A stretch of DNA of 59,778 nt from an uncultured Verrucomicrobiota bacterium (GTDB taxonomy: Bacteria; Verrucomicrobiota; Verrucomicrobiia; Opitutales; Intestinicryptomonadaceae), in NCBI GenBank assembly GCA_949293415.1, contig CASFDK010000028.1:1-59778 (forward strand), given 5' to 3'. A program made the translations under genes and the position numbers. A model generated the notes under the pieces. That model made no database searches and was not told the origin of the DNA. It was given only the letters and a program-made list of their open reading frames with translations. The stretch's first letter is position 1; every line of letters starts with the position of its first letter. Shown here piece after piece: positions 25,857 through 34,030 of this stretch.

Positions 25857-27860
25857 CTACGATTCGAGTATCGCCGAAAGCGTGCGTTCCACGACCTCGT
25901 CCTTAGTCATATGCGAAGTGTCTATGCGCAACGCGCCTTCGGGGCATACGAGCGGCGCGGTTTTGCGTTTTTTGTCGAGGTCGTCGCGCTTTTTAATCGA
26001 GTCGGTTATACCCTCTTTCGCACGGCGCGCGGCGCGGGTCTGCTCGTCCGCGTCGAGATATATTCGCGTGTCGGCGTCGGGGAAAATCACCGAGCCGATG
26101 TCGCGCCCCTCCATAATCATTCCGTCGAAACCGTGCGAGCGGGCGAAGTCCGCCATCGAACGCTGGTAGTTTTTCAGAAATTCGCGCACGAGGGGCATCG
26201 ACGCGTATTCGGCGACCTTCGAGTTTATGCGCTCGTTTCTGATTTCCGAGTCTGGTACGATTTTTCCGCCGAGTGTTATTTTTGCCGAATTGCCTTCAAG
26301 CTCCGCGCCGATTTCGAGACAGCCGAGTTTCTCCGAAACCTTTGCGACATCAGAAGAATCCGCGCCGCGTTCGAGAAGCCCGTACGCCACCGTCCGGTAG
26401 TGCGCCCCCGTATCGACGTGCATATAGCGCAGAATCCGCGAACACTCGCGCGAGACGCTCGACTTGCCGACCGCCGCGCCTCCGTCGATTGCCACCACGC
26501 GGAATTTGCGCGAATCCTCCCGCACGGTGTAGAGCACCTCGAAAAATTCGCCCCACGTCTTCGAAGTGCATTCGGGATTGACAATTTTAATCCACGGCGA
26601 ACCGTCGCCGCGAATGTCAACGCACCCCGCAATCGCAAAACTCATCGCGATTCTGTGGTCGTCGTAGGTTTCCACGGGCGTTTCGCCCGAAAGTTTTTCG
26701 CGCAGCTCCGCGCGCGTGTACGGCGTAATCAGAATATCGCCCGCCCCCTCCTCGACCGACACGCAGAACTTGCGTAGCTCGCGCGCAACCGCCGCAACCC
26801 TGTCGGTCTCCTGCTTGCGGGTGTGCCCGATTCCCGTGATTTTGAGCTTGAACGGCAACAGCATCGCAACCGCCGCAAGGCTGAGGAACGTGTCGGATAT
26901 GTCGTTGAAATCGACTTCGGCGGTTTCGGGAAACGCCGCGCCGTCGCCGCCGAATACGAGCAGACTGTCTCCGACTTTCGCGGTCTTTACAAGCCCGAGC
27001 GACTTCAGCACATCGACATACGCCGCATCGCCCTGAAGCGCGCAACCGCCGAAATTCGGCAGCTCCGAAACGCCTCCGACAACCGCGGGAAGCGTCGCAA
27101 AATAGCTCGCCGCCGTCGCGTCGGGCTCGATTGCATAAACGCGCTCGCCCGCGCCCGCCTTGCGGGGCTTGACCGTAAACGTTTCGCCGTCCGACGGGCA
27201 TTCGAAACCGAACTGTGCCATCATCGAAAGCGTCATTTTAACGAAGGGCTTCGAAACCGTACCGCCCGAAAGTTTCACAGTCGTTGGAGCGTCCGCGCCG
27301 ACCGCCGCCATCAGTAGCCCCGAGAGCATCTGGCTCGACTCGCCCGCGTCTATCGCGATTTCGCCGCCGTGCAGTCCGCAGGTCTTCATTCTGAACGGAA
27401 AGTGGTTTTCTTCGCCGAGAAATTCGAAGGTTGCCCCCTGCGATTTCAGCGCGTCGATAAGCCCCTTGAGCGGACGCGCGCGCATTGCCCCATCGCATGT
27501 GAAGAGGTAGTTGCCGCCCTTGCGGAGCGCGACAAACGCCGTCACGAAGCGCGCAACCGTACCCGCGTTGCCAACATCCATTTCCGCCGACGAATTGGGA
27601 ATGCCCGAACCCGCCGACTCAATCTCTATCCGCTTTGCGTCGGAATCGAGATGCACCATATAGCCGAGCTTGCGCAGGCAGTCCGCCATAATAAGCGTGT
27701 CGCGCGAGAAAAGCGCGCCCTCGAGCACCGTGCGTCCGCCCGCGATTGCCGCAAGAATCATCGCGCGGTTCGTTATACTCTTCGACCCCGGGAGTGCGGC
27801 GGCAGCCCTGCATTCGCGGAAAGGTTTTATCGAAATTTCGGATTTCATATCATTTTGCAT
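25857..27860 (-). CDS. aroA: Bifunctional EPSP synthase / cytidylate kinase (AroA-Cmk fusion)
   Basis: The first 445 residues are 3-phosphoshikimate 1-carboxyvinyltransferase, the sixth step of the shikimate pathway. Signatures are LPGSKSITNRAM, GNAGTVARFVTAF and RPLKGLIDALKSQGA. From about 452 to the end is a cytidylate kinase (CMP to CDP) with P-loop GGAAVGKSS and the MEGRDIGSVIFPDADTRIYL segment. Each part has normal length, joined by a short linker. The P-loop has Ala-Val where DGPAGAGKS is usual, but Gly and Lys-Ser remain. The start ATG overlaps the tyrA stop (TAATG), which supports translation coupling. Confidence 0.93.
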   Translation of the reverse strand: MQNDMKSEISIKPFRECRAAAALPGSKSITNRAMILAAIAGGRTVLEGALFSRDTLIMADCLRKLGYMVHLDSDAKRIEIESAGSGIPNSSAEMDVGNAGTVARFVTAFVALRKGGNYLFTCDGAMRARPLKGLIDALKSQGATFEFLGEENHFPFRMKTCGLHGGEIAIDAGESSQMLSGLLMAAVGADAPTTVKLSGGTVSKPFVKMTLSMMAQFGFECPSDGETFTVKPRKAGAGERVYAIEPDATAASYFATLPAVVGGVSELPNFGGCALQGDAAYVDVLKSLGLVKTAKVGDSLLVFGGDGAAFPETAEVDFNDISDTFLSLAAVAMLLPFKLKITGIGHTRKQETDRVAAVARELRKFCVSVEEGAGDILITPYTRAELREKLSGETPVETYDDHRIAMSFAIAGCVDIRGDGSPWIKIVNPECTSKTWGEFFEVLYTVREDSRKFRVVAIDGGAAVGKSSVSRECSRILRYMHVDTGAHYRTVAYGLLERGADSSDVAKVSEKLGCLEIGAELEGNSAKITLGGKIVPDSEIRNERINSKVAEYASMPLVREFLKNYQRSMADFARSHGFDGMIMEGRDIGSVIFPDADTRIYLDADEQTRAARRAKEGITDSIKKRDDLDKKRKTAPLVCPEGALRIDTSHMTKDEVVERTLSAILES

Positions 27861-28720
27861 TAAAGTTTATCCCTATACGCCTTTGCGGTTCTCAGCATTT
27901 TGCCGATTTTTTCGGAATCTCCAGATTCGATATCGGCTATTGTCGCGGAAAGTTTTTCCGAAAAATGTTTGAGCGCATTGAGAATTTCCGCGCGGTTGTC
28001 GGCGATTATCGAATCCCAAATTTCGGGATTGCCCGACGATATGCGGGTGCTGTCCCTGAACCCAGGGCCCGCATAGTCGCGCAAATCGCCGCCTTTGAAT
28101 TCCGCCGCGCAGCAGCACTGAAGCCCCGCGATTATGTGCGGCATGTGGCTTACATTTGCGACAATTTCGTCGTGCTTCGACGGCGCGACTTCGTAAACTC
28201 GCATGCCCAACGCCGACCAAATTTTCGAAAGCAGTTTCGCCGCCGCCCGCGATTGAGCCGATTCCGAGGGCGTAACGAAGCACGGGCGGGTTCGGAACAA
28301 ATCCGCGTCGGAATAGTCTATGCCGATTTTTTCCGAGCCTGCCATCGGGTGCGAGCCGACGAAAACCGCGCCATAATTTTCGAGAACCCCGCCGCAGGAG
28401 TCGCAGATTATTTTTTTGACACTGCCGACGTCCGTTACGATTGCGCCTTTTTTGAGAACGGGCGCAATCTGCGCCGCGAGTTCGGGAATGTTTGCCGTCG
28501 GGGCGCAAATCACGACCAAATCGGCGGCTGCGGCGGCGGCCTGCGGCGTGTCGAAAACCGCGTCGAACACTTCGGGCAACGCGGCACACTTTGCGCGTGT
28601 CGTTGCGCCGCGCGACCATACGCAGACTCTTTCGGCAACTCCGTATTTTTTCGCCGCCTTTGCAAATGACGCGCCCAAAAGCCCCGCGCCCAAAACAGTC
28701 GCTGTTCCGATTAAATTCAT
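27860..28720 (-). CDS. tyrA: Prephenate dehydrogenase
   Basis: The enzyme converts prephenate to 4-hydroxyphenylpyruvate in tyrosine synthesis. The Rossmann fold starts at once with TATVLGAGLLGASFA. Further family signatures are VGSVKKIICD, GSHPMAGSEKIG and the MPHIIAG segment. The start at 28720 (MNLIGTATVLG) is preferred because the family begins just before the Rossmann loop; an upstream ATG at 28789 would add 23 residues without support. It is the first gene of the tyrA, aroA-cmk, plsC, gdx operon. The C-terminus overlaps the aroA start by one base. Confidence 0.9.
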   Translation of the reverse strand: MNLIGTATVLGAGLLGASFAKAAKKYGVAERVCVWSRGATTRAKCAALPEVFDAVFDTPQAAAAAADLVVICAPTANIPELAAQIAPVLKKGAIVTDVGSVKKIICDSCGGVLENYGAVFVGSHPMAGSEKIGIDYSDADLFRTRPCFVTPSESAQSRAAAKLLSKIWSALGMRVYEVAPSKHDEIVANVSHMPHIIAGLQCCCAAEFKGGDLRDYAGPGFRDSTRISSGNPEIWDSIIADNRAEILNALKHFSEKLSATIADIESGDSEKIGKMLRTAKAYRDKL

Positions 28721-28806
28721 ACCGACAACCCTAACATTAACAGACTCCCCCGCAACACTTTTTTCGACAAAGACCAAGCCGCTGTCCATAGGCTTAACGT
28801 AATAAA

Positions 28807-29058
28807 TAATGAAAAATGAATAATTGGGATTTGCTCCGCTCTGCGGGCAAACCCTATTGTCTCACTGGTGTTGTACTTTGTTGCAGTTGGTGTCTCGGAG
28901 CCTTTTGTTCTTCCAATACAAGAGAAGAATCTCCAACATCGTATCTTGGAAATCTCGAATTATCCGTAAACACCAAACAAATTATAAAACAATAAAATTC
29001 GCCTGTCAGACCCGAGGGCGCGAATGCGCCCCGTTTTTTCATTATTCATTTTTTATTA
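28807..29058. mobile_element. MITE-like element with 18-bp terminal inverted repeats
   Basis: The ends 28807-28824 and 29041-29058 are inverted repeats matching at 17 of 18 positions (TAATGAAAAATGAATAAT against TAATAAAAAATGAATAAT). The 252-bp interval has no open frame with a recognisable product. It contains the dispersed repeat listed next and, near the right end, a GGGCGC-GAAT-GCGCCC hairpin with a T-run. The size, AT-rich ends and position in an intergenic space suit a non-autonomous element. No target duplication can be assigned. Confidence 0.5.
28834..28893. repeat. Dispersed repeat, copy 1
   Basis: This stretch resembles 59125-59193, with matches including CTCCGCT, GGGCAA, TCTCACTGG and GTTGT. 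Read on the minus strand, both copies encode a similar peptide pattern of the form TAT-x-YN-x-SE-x-IG-x-AR-x-AE. The similarity at amino-acid level suggests a shared coding remnant. Confidence 0.5.
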
Positions 29059-29066
29059 AAAAAAGC

Positions 29067-30056
29067 TCACTCTTCCTTGACTTGAACTTTTATCGTCGCC
29101 TTTGAGCGCATATTCTCGGGCACGTTCAGGAAGTGGAGTTTTTTCGCCCTGTTCGGGTCTATCGTTTCCTCCGCCACGTCCTTGCGCGGCGGCGTGCGAA
29201 CCTGCGAACTCGGGCTTACCGCGCGCGTTTGCGTATATTCGCCGTTCGTGGTTTGCCGCCGCACAACGGGCGTTTGCGGGGAAGTCTGCGCGGGCAGATT
29301 CCGTGCGGAATTTTGCGGAAGTTCCGCCGTTTGCGTACTGCCGCCGCGCTTTGAAATTTCGGCTTCGGCTGCGCGTCTGCCGAAAAATTCGTCGCGCGAA
29401 ACTTCGCGTCCCGAGAACGAAACGGGACTGCGTTCGATTTTCTCCTTCGAGGAGAGGAAATCGAAAAAGTCGTCGGAATCGCCATTTAGCTGAGCCCCCG
29501 CCTGTTTCACTTTGTCGGCAGCCGACGGGTCGCGCGAAGCGCGGGAATAAAACTTGTTAATCTCGTCCATCGAACGGGATGTCAGCGACGAATAGTATGC
29601 GTCTATTTCGCGCTGTTTGTCGACATCGCGCTTGTAAATGTCTATTTTCCCCTCGTACTTTTTCGAGAGGTTCAATTCGGAATTCGTCATCTGGGCGCGT
29701 TTGCCGCCGATGGAAAGGTTTTCTCGCGTGCCTTCGAACATTTTACCGTCGAATTTCTTGGAAGCGTCGGGAGAGATTTTGTCGAACTGCGCCCGCGCCG
29801 CCTGCGAGTCGCCCGCGCCGAATTTTTCGCCCTGAAATTCGGAGGTGTCCGTTTTGGGCGAAAACATTTTCGAGTCGGCGCGTTTGTCCTGCATTTTGGA
29901 GCGTTCCTGTCCGTACCTGCTTTTTTCCGTCTGGTATTTGCGCGAGTGCGAGTTCGACGCTTTTGTAAAGTCGTTGCTTTTTATCGCAAAACAAGAAAGC
30001 GGAAGAGCAAAAAGCAATCCCGCCGCAAGCATCGAAGTTTTGCGAAACAAGCGCAT
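29067..30056 (-). CDS. Exported low-complexity protein of unknown function (329 aa)
   Basis: The signal peptide (MRLFRKTSMLAAGLLFALPLSCFA) precedes a hydrophilic chain rich in Lys, Ser, Gln, Asp and Glu. A helical region spans about 125-215. A Pro/Thr/Gln-rich stretch follows (about 235-290), and a short compact end reads KKLHFLNVPENMRSKATIKV. No family is recognised; most of it is probably disordered. Its start overlaps the parB stop by one base (TGATG), so the two are co-translated although the products seem unrelated. Confidence 0.72.
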   Translation of the reverse strand: MRLFRKTSMLAAGLLFALPLSCFAIKSNDFTKASNSHSRKYQTEKSRYGQERSKMQDKRADSKMFSPKTDTSEFQGEKFGAGDSQAARAQFDKISPDASKKFDGKMFEGTRENLSIGGKRAQMTNSELNLSKKYEGKIDIYKRDVDKQREIDAYYSSLTSRSMDEINKFYSRASRDPSAADKVKQAGAQLNGDSDDFFDFLSSKEKIERSPVSFSGREVSRDEFFGRRAAEAEISKRGGSTQTAELPQNSARNLPAQTSPQTPVVRRQTTNGEYTQTRAVSPSSQVRTPPRKDVAEETIDPNRAKKLHFLNVPENMRSKATIKVQVKEE

Positions 30057-30994
30057 CAGAGTTTTACGCCGATGAGCTGCAGAATGCGCTCCAAATCGTC
30101 GTTGCCGATATACGATATGACGATTTTCCCGCGTTTCTGTCCGTGTTTTATTTCCACTTCGGCATTCAGGCGCGAAGAAATCCTGTTTTGGATGTCGCGG
30201 ATTACCGCATTCTTGGCGGTGGATGTCAACGACGGCGTTATTCTGTCGGACGAGCCGCCCTTCATACGCTTTACGGTGTCTTCGGCCGCGCGGACGTTGA
30301 GGTCGTTCTCGATGATTTTTCGGGCGAGAACGGTCTGTTGCACTGCGTCGTCCAAGCCCATAATCACCTTTGCGTGCCCCAAGCTCAACAGACCTTTCGA
30401 CAGGTATCCGCGGATTTCCTCGGGCAGCTTTAGCAGACGCAGAGAGTTTGCCACGCTCGAGCGCGGCTTGCCCAGACGCTGCGAAACCGCCTCCTGCGTG
30501 AGGTGGAAATTCTCCATCATATTGAGGATTCCGCGCGCCTCTTCAATCGGGTTGAGGTCGGAACGCTGGAGGTTTTCGATAAGTCCCTTTGCTGCCGACG
30601 AAGCGTCGCTTGCCGACTGCACGCACGCGACGACGCGCTTCATCCCGAGTTGTCTGCAGGCGCGCAAACGGCGTTCGCCCGCCAACAGTTCGTACTGTCC
30701 GTCCTTCAGCTGGCGGACGAGAAGCGGCTGCAAAAGCCCCTCCGATGCGATAGAGTCGGCAAGTTGCGAAATTTGCTCTTCGTCGAATTCTGTGCGAGCC
30801 TGATAGGGGCTGGGAATGATTTTTTCCGTCGGGATTTCGCTGAAGAGTCCGTGCGAGGCTATTTTGACGTCTTTCGGAAGCGCGGACGGAGCCGCCGCGG
30901 CGACCTTGCGCGCGCCGCTGTCCGCCGCCTTTTTCGCGCCTGCCGATATAATCGAATTCAATCCGCGACCGAGCGTTTTACGGGGAACTGCCAT
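30056..30994 (-). CDS. parB: Chromosome-partitioning protein ParB (CTPase)
   Basis: ParB binds parS sites and spreads by a CTP-dependent clamp to load SMC and separate origins. The N-terminal domain contains the CTP-binding signature GERRLRA (106-112) and ENLQRSDLNPIEEARG. A helix-turn-helix DNA-binding domain lies at about 150-200 (LTQEAVSQRLGKPRSSVANS). A C-terminal dimerisation region ends at 312. The usual parA partner is not next to it; no gene upstream on the strand resembles ParA. Confidence 0.95.
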   Translation of the reverse strand: MAVPRKTLGRGLNSIISAGAKKAADSGARKVAAAAPSALPKDVKIASHGLFSEIPTEKIIPSPYQARTEFDEEQISQLADSIASEGLLQPLLVRQLKDGQYELLAGERRLRACRQLGMKRVVACVQSASDASSAAKGLIENLQRSDLNPIEEARGILNMMENFHLTQEAVSQRLGKPRSSVANSLRLLKLPEEIRGYLSKGLLSLGHAKVIMGLDDAVQQTVLARKIIENDLNVRAAEDTVKRMKGGSSDRITPSLTSTAKNAVIRDIQNRISSRLNAEVEIKHGQKRGKIVISYIGNDDLERILQLIGVKL

Positions 30995-31008
30995 AGTCTT
31001 TGTCTATC

Positions 31009-31581
31009 CTAATTTTGGGGGATGAAAATGGATTCGCCCACGCGCAGACCGCGGTTGGGGTCGGCGATTTTATTGGCATCCTGAATCCACTTGATTTTGG
31101 AATTGTTTGCCCGCGCGATTTTGCCGAGCGTGTCGCCCGATTTCACGGTGTAGGTTATGCCCATCTTCGGGTAGTCGTCGCCGAAAGACTTCGGCATTTC
31201 GGCTTGCGGACGCTGACCGATTGCCTTGGCGAGCTTTTGAACCGCGTCGTTTGTCTGGGCGGCGAGGGCTTCGATGTCCTTCTTGACAATCGAAACGATT
31301 TCGCGCTTGAGAGCCTCGTTTTGCGAGCTTACGTCGGAGCGGACGGAAGCCATCTGTGCCCTTACCAAATCGGTCGAAGAGCTCGAATTTTTCATCTGCT
31401 GAATCTTACGCTCAAGGGCTGCGTTCTCGCGCGAGAGCTGTTCGACCTCGAGGCGGAGATTGCCGACTTCGCGCTTGAGCAAAGCCATATCCTGTTGCAT
31501 ATCAGCCAAAGACTGCGAATATGCCGATTGCGCGGCAAACAGCGCAAATACCGCAAATAATCTTATAGTAAATTTCTTCAT
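31009..31581 (-). CDS. Exported coiled-coil protein with a LysM domain
   Basis: The start is the ATG at 31581, which opens a clear signal peptide (MKKFTIRLFAVFALFAAQSAYS); a longer in-frame start adds an unlikely hydrophilic head. Next comes a helical coiled-coil part (MALLKREVGNLRLEVEQL), and at the C-terminus a single LysM domain (YTVKSGDTLGKIARANNSK ending FIPQN). LysM binds peptidoglycan GlcNAc. The protein is therefore likely a periplasmic cell-wall-associated factor. It lies 14 bases upstream of parB on the same strand. Confidence 0.85.
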   Translation of the reverse strand: MKKFTIRLFAVFALFAAQSAYSQSLADMQQDMALLKREVGNLRLEVEQLSRENAALERKIQQMKNSSSSTDLVRAQMASVRSDVSSQNEALKREIVSIVKKDIEALAAQTNDAVQKLAKAIGQRPQAEMPKSFGDDYPKMGITYTVKSGDTLGKIARANNSKIKWIQDANKIADPNRGLRVGESIFIPQN

Positions 31582-31771
31582 CTTAACGTCGATTTCCGTA
31601 TTATTGTTTATTCGGCAATATAGTCCGTCCGTCCGCTCTTTCAAGCATTTTCAAGCATTTCGACACCGATTTTTAGCGGCGGTTTCCGCCGTCCCGAAAA
31701 AAACCGCGAAACGAAACGAAATTGTAGGTGTCGAAGTTAACCCGCGTTCGGCGCAGGCGGACTGCTTTGGC

Positions 31772-31798
31772 TTGTCGGGTCGGGCAAACCATTATAGA
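31772..31798 (+). promoter_or_regulatory. Weak candidate promoter upstream of glmS
   Basis: A TTGTCG (31772) and a TATAGA (31793) are separated by 15 bases and lie about 55 bases before the ATG. Both boxes match the consensus at four of six positions, and the spacing is short. Confidence 0.25.
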
Positions 31799-31852
31799 CT
31801 TGCAAGAGTCAAGGAAATCTAACAAACTGTCTTTTTTATACAATCAACCATT

Positions 31853-33700
31853 ATGTGTGGAATTACAGGATACATAGGTTGTCGCGATGCAACCCCAATC
31901 TTAATCGAAGGCTTGATGAAGCTTGAATACCGCGGCTACGACTCGGCTGGGCTTGCCCTGCTCGACCACGGAGTTATCGATGTCGAAAAGAAAAAGGGCA
32001 GAGTTGCCGTCCTCGCAAAGGAAATCGCCGCCCGCCCCTTCCACGCAACGATGGGAATCAGCCACACACGCTGGGCGACGCACGGCGGAGTGACCGACAC
32101 CAACGCCCACCCGCACCTTTCAAGCGACGGCAATTTCGCGCTCGTCCACAACGGCATCATCGAAAATTACGAGAACATCAAAAAATTTCTAACCGGCAAA
32201 GGCTACACTTTCGCAAGCCAGACCGACACCGAAGCCCTCGTAAACCTCATCGACTACCACTTTATCTACCGAACCTCCGAAAAGGACGAAAACCGTTTCC
32301 TCGAAGCCGTCCGCAAGACGCTGCGCCACGTCGAGGGCACTTACGGGTTTGCGATAATCAGCAAACTTGCGCCCGACGAAATCATAGCGGCACGCAAAGG
32401 CTCGCCGCTGATTATCGGCGTGGGAAAAAACGAATATCTTGTATCGAGCGACATCCTCGGCTTTGCGGGGAGAGCCTCGAACGTCATCTACCTCGAAGAC
32501 GGTCAGATTGCATCGCTCACGCGCGACAACTGCGACATCATCACCACCGCAAACGCCCCCGTAGACGTGCGCGTCGACGAAATCGACTGGGAGCTTGAAA
32601 ACGCCGATCTCGGCGGATTCAAAACCTATATGGAAAAGGAGATTTTCGAACAGCCCAAAGCCCTCGAAAACGCGCTAAGGGGCAGAATCGCCGACGACCT
32701 CTCAACCGCCCAGCTGAACGGCTTGAACATCACGCCCACCGAAATGCGCCAGATCGACCGCATACTGTTCTGCGCCTGCGGAACGGCGTGGCACGCGTGC
32801 CTCGCGGCGGAATACCTCATCGAAAAATACGCGAGAATCCCCGTAGAGGTAGAATACGCAAGCGAATTCAGATACCGCAACGCGCCAATCGACAAAAACA
32901 CGCTCGTATTTGTAATCAGCCAAAGCGGCGAAACACTCGATACACTCGAAGCCCTGCGCGAATCGAAACGCAAGGGATTCCGCACACTGGCGATTACAAA
33001 TTCCATCGGCTCGACAATTTCGCGCGAATCCGACGGCGGCTTGTACCAGTACGCAGGCAAGGAAGTCGGTGTCGCCTCGACAAAGGCGTTCACCTCGCAG
33101 GTGCTGATATGCCTGCTCATAGCCCTCTACATCGGCAGAATGCGCGACCTTTCCTTCGCCGAAGGACGCGAAATAGTCAAGGCGGTCTCCGAACTGCCGA
33201 AGGTCGTGGAGGACGTGCTGAAACAGGCGGGAAACATCGAAAAAATCGCAAAGAAATACGCCAAGTGCAACGATTTCCTCTTCTTGGGCAGACTCGCCGA
33301 ATTTCCGATCGCCCTCGAAGGCGCATTGAAACTCAAGGAAATTTCGTACATCCACGCCGAGGGCTATCCCGCGGCTGAAATGAAACACGGACCGATTGCG
33401 CTGATTTGCCCCGAATGCCCGTCGGTAATGCTGGCAAACTCCGACGACATCGCCCTGAAAATAGTCTCGAACGCGCAGGAGGTAAAGGCGAGGAAAGGTC
33501 CGATTATCGCGGTAAGCGACCAACCCGAACTTTTCAAGGGAATCGCCGACGACATAATTCCGATGCCCAAAGTGCACGAATCCGTAAGGGGAATTCTGGC
33601 GACAATACCGCTCCAACTTCTGGCATACTATATAGCCAGAGAACGCGGCTGCGACGTCGACAAGCCGAGAAACCTCGCAAAAGCCGTAACGGTGGAATAA
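31853..33700 (+). CDS. glmS: Glutamine--fructose-6-phosphate aminotransferase (isomerizing)
   Basis: GlmS makes glucosamine 6-phosphate, the first step of amino-sugar and peptidoglycan precursor synthesis. The N-terminal glutaminase uses the Cys at position 2 after Met removal (MCGITGYIG). It is followed by the HTRWATHGG and NGIIENY segments. Two SIS sugar-isomerase domains fill about 285-420 and 460-600, with AFTSQV in the first. The C-terminus ends LAKAVTVE. The length of 615 residues is typical. No glmS ribozyme is seen upstream. Confidence 0.97.
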   Translation: MCGITGYIGCRDATPILIEGLMKLEYRGYDSAGLALLDHGVIDVEKKKGRVAVLAKEIAARPFHATMGISHTRWATHGGVTDTNAHPHLSSDGNFALVHNGIIENYENIKKFLTGKGYTFASQTDTEALVNLIDYHFIYRTSEKDENRFLEAVRKTLRHVEGTYGFAIISKLAPDEIIAARKGSPLIIGVGKNEYLVSSDILGFAGRASNVIYLEDGQIASLTRDNCDIITTANAPVDVRVDEIDWELENADLGGFKTYMEKEIFEQPKALENALRGRIADDLSTAQLNGLNITPTEMRQIDRILFCACGTAWHACLAAEYLIEKYARIPVEVEYASEFRYRNAPIDKNTLVFVISQSGETLDTLEALRESKRKGFRTLAITNSIGSTISRESDGGLYQYAGKEVGVASTKAFTSQVLICLLIALYIGRMRDLSFAEGREIVKAVSELPKVVEDVLKQAGNIEKIAKKYAKCNDFLFLGRLAEFPIALEGALKLKEISYIHAEGYPAAEMKHGPIALICPECPSVMLANSDDIALKIVSNAQEVKARKGPIIAVSDQPELFKGIADDIIPMPKVHESVRGILATIPLQLLAYYIARERGCDVDKPRNLAKAVTVE

Positions 33701-33718
33701 AAAATCGGAATCTTAAGG

Positions 33719-33746
33719 GGCTCGGTTAACCGCCGAGCCTTTTTTG
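33719..33746 (+). terminator. Terminator of glmS
   Basis: The perfect stem GGCTCGG/CCGAGCC is followed by seven Ts. Confidence 0.88.
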
Positions 33747-33825
33747 TTCCCCCAAAAAACGCGGACTGCCCAGCGCGAACAAACGGATTTTTGTAAAACC
33801 GACAACAATCGTACCGTAGGCAAAG

Positions 33826-33939
33826 ATGAAAAAGATAATTGAAATGTTTGAAACATCAGCCGAAAAACTTGCTATAGAAATAATGATAAGATACGACGCA
33901 AACAAACTGCAAGACACCGACTTCACAGCAGGTCTGTAA
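33826..33939 (+). CDS. Possible small protein (37 aa)
   Basis: An ATG-started frame of 37 codons begins MKKIIEMFETSAEKLAIEIM and ends at TAA 33939. It would fold as an amphipathic helix. An upstream in-frame TAG at 33817 limits the frame. The only ribosome-binding hint is TAGG six bases before the ATG. It lies between two terminators, so its own promoter would be needed. Without conservation data it could be chance. The rest of the 33747-34030 gap holds nothing else recognisable. Confidence 0.2.
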   Translation: MKKIIEMFETSAEKLAIEIMIRYDANKLQDTDFTAGL

Positions 33940-33968
33940 ATATAAACGGTTTCGAAATATGCACAAAA

Positions 33969-33996
33969 AAAGGCGGCAAATATATTTGCCGCCTTT
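33969..33996. terminator. Terminator of the rhamnosidase gene
   Basis: The long stem AAAAGGCGGCAAA/TTTGCCGCCTTTT has A and T runs on both sides, so it can work in both directions. It ends the minus-strand gene 34 bases after its stop. Confidence 0.85.
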
Positions 33997-34030
33997 TGTC
34001 GGTGAGCCGACCGACAAGTCATTTCGGTAG

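Noticed and set aside
31582..31852. glmS ribozyme
   Set aside because: The leader is short and I see none of the conserved ribozyme core; the ribozyme is also known mainly from Firmicutes.
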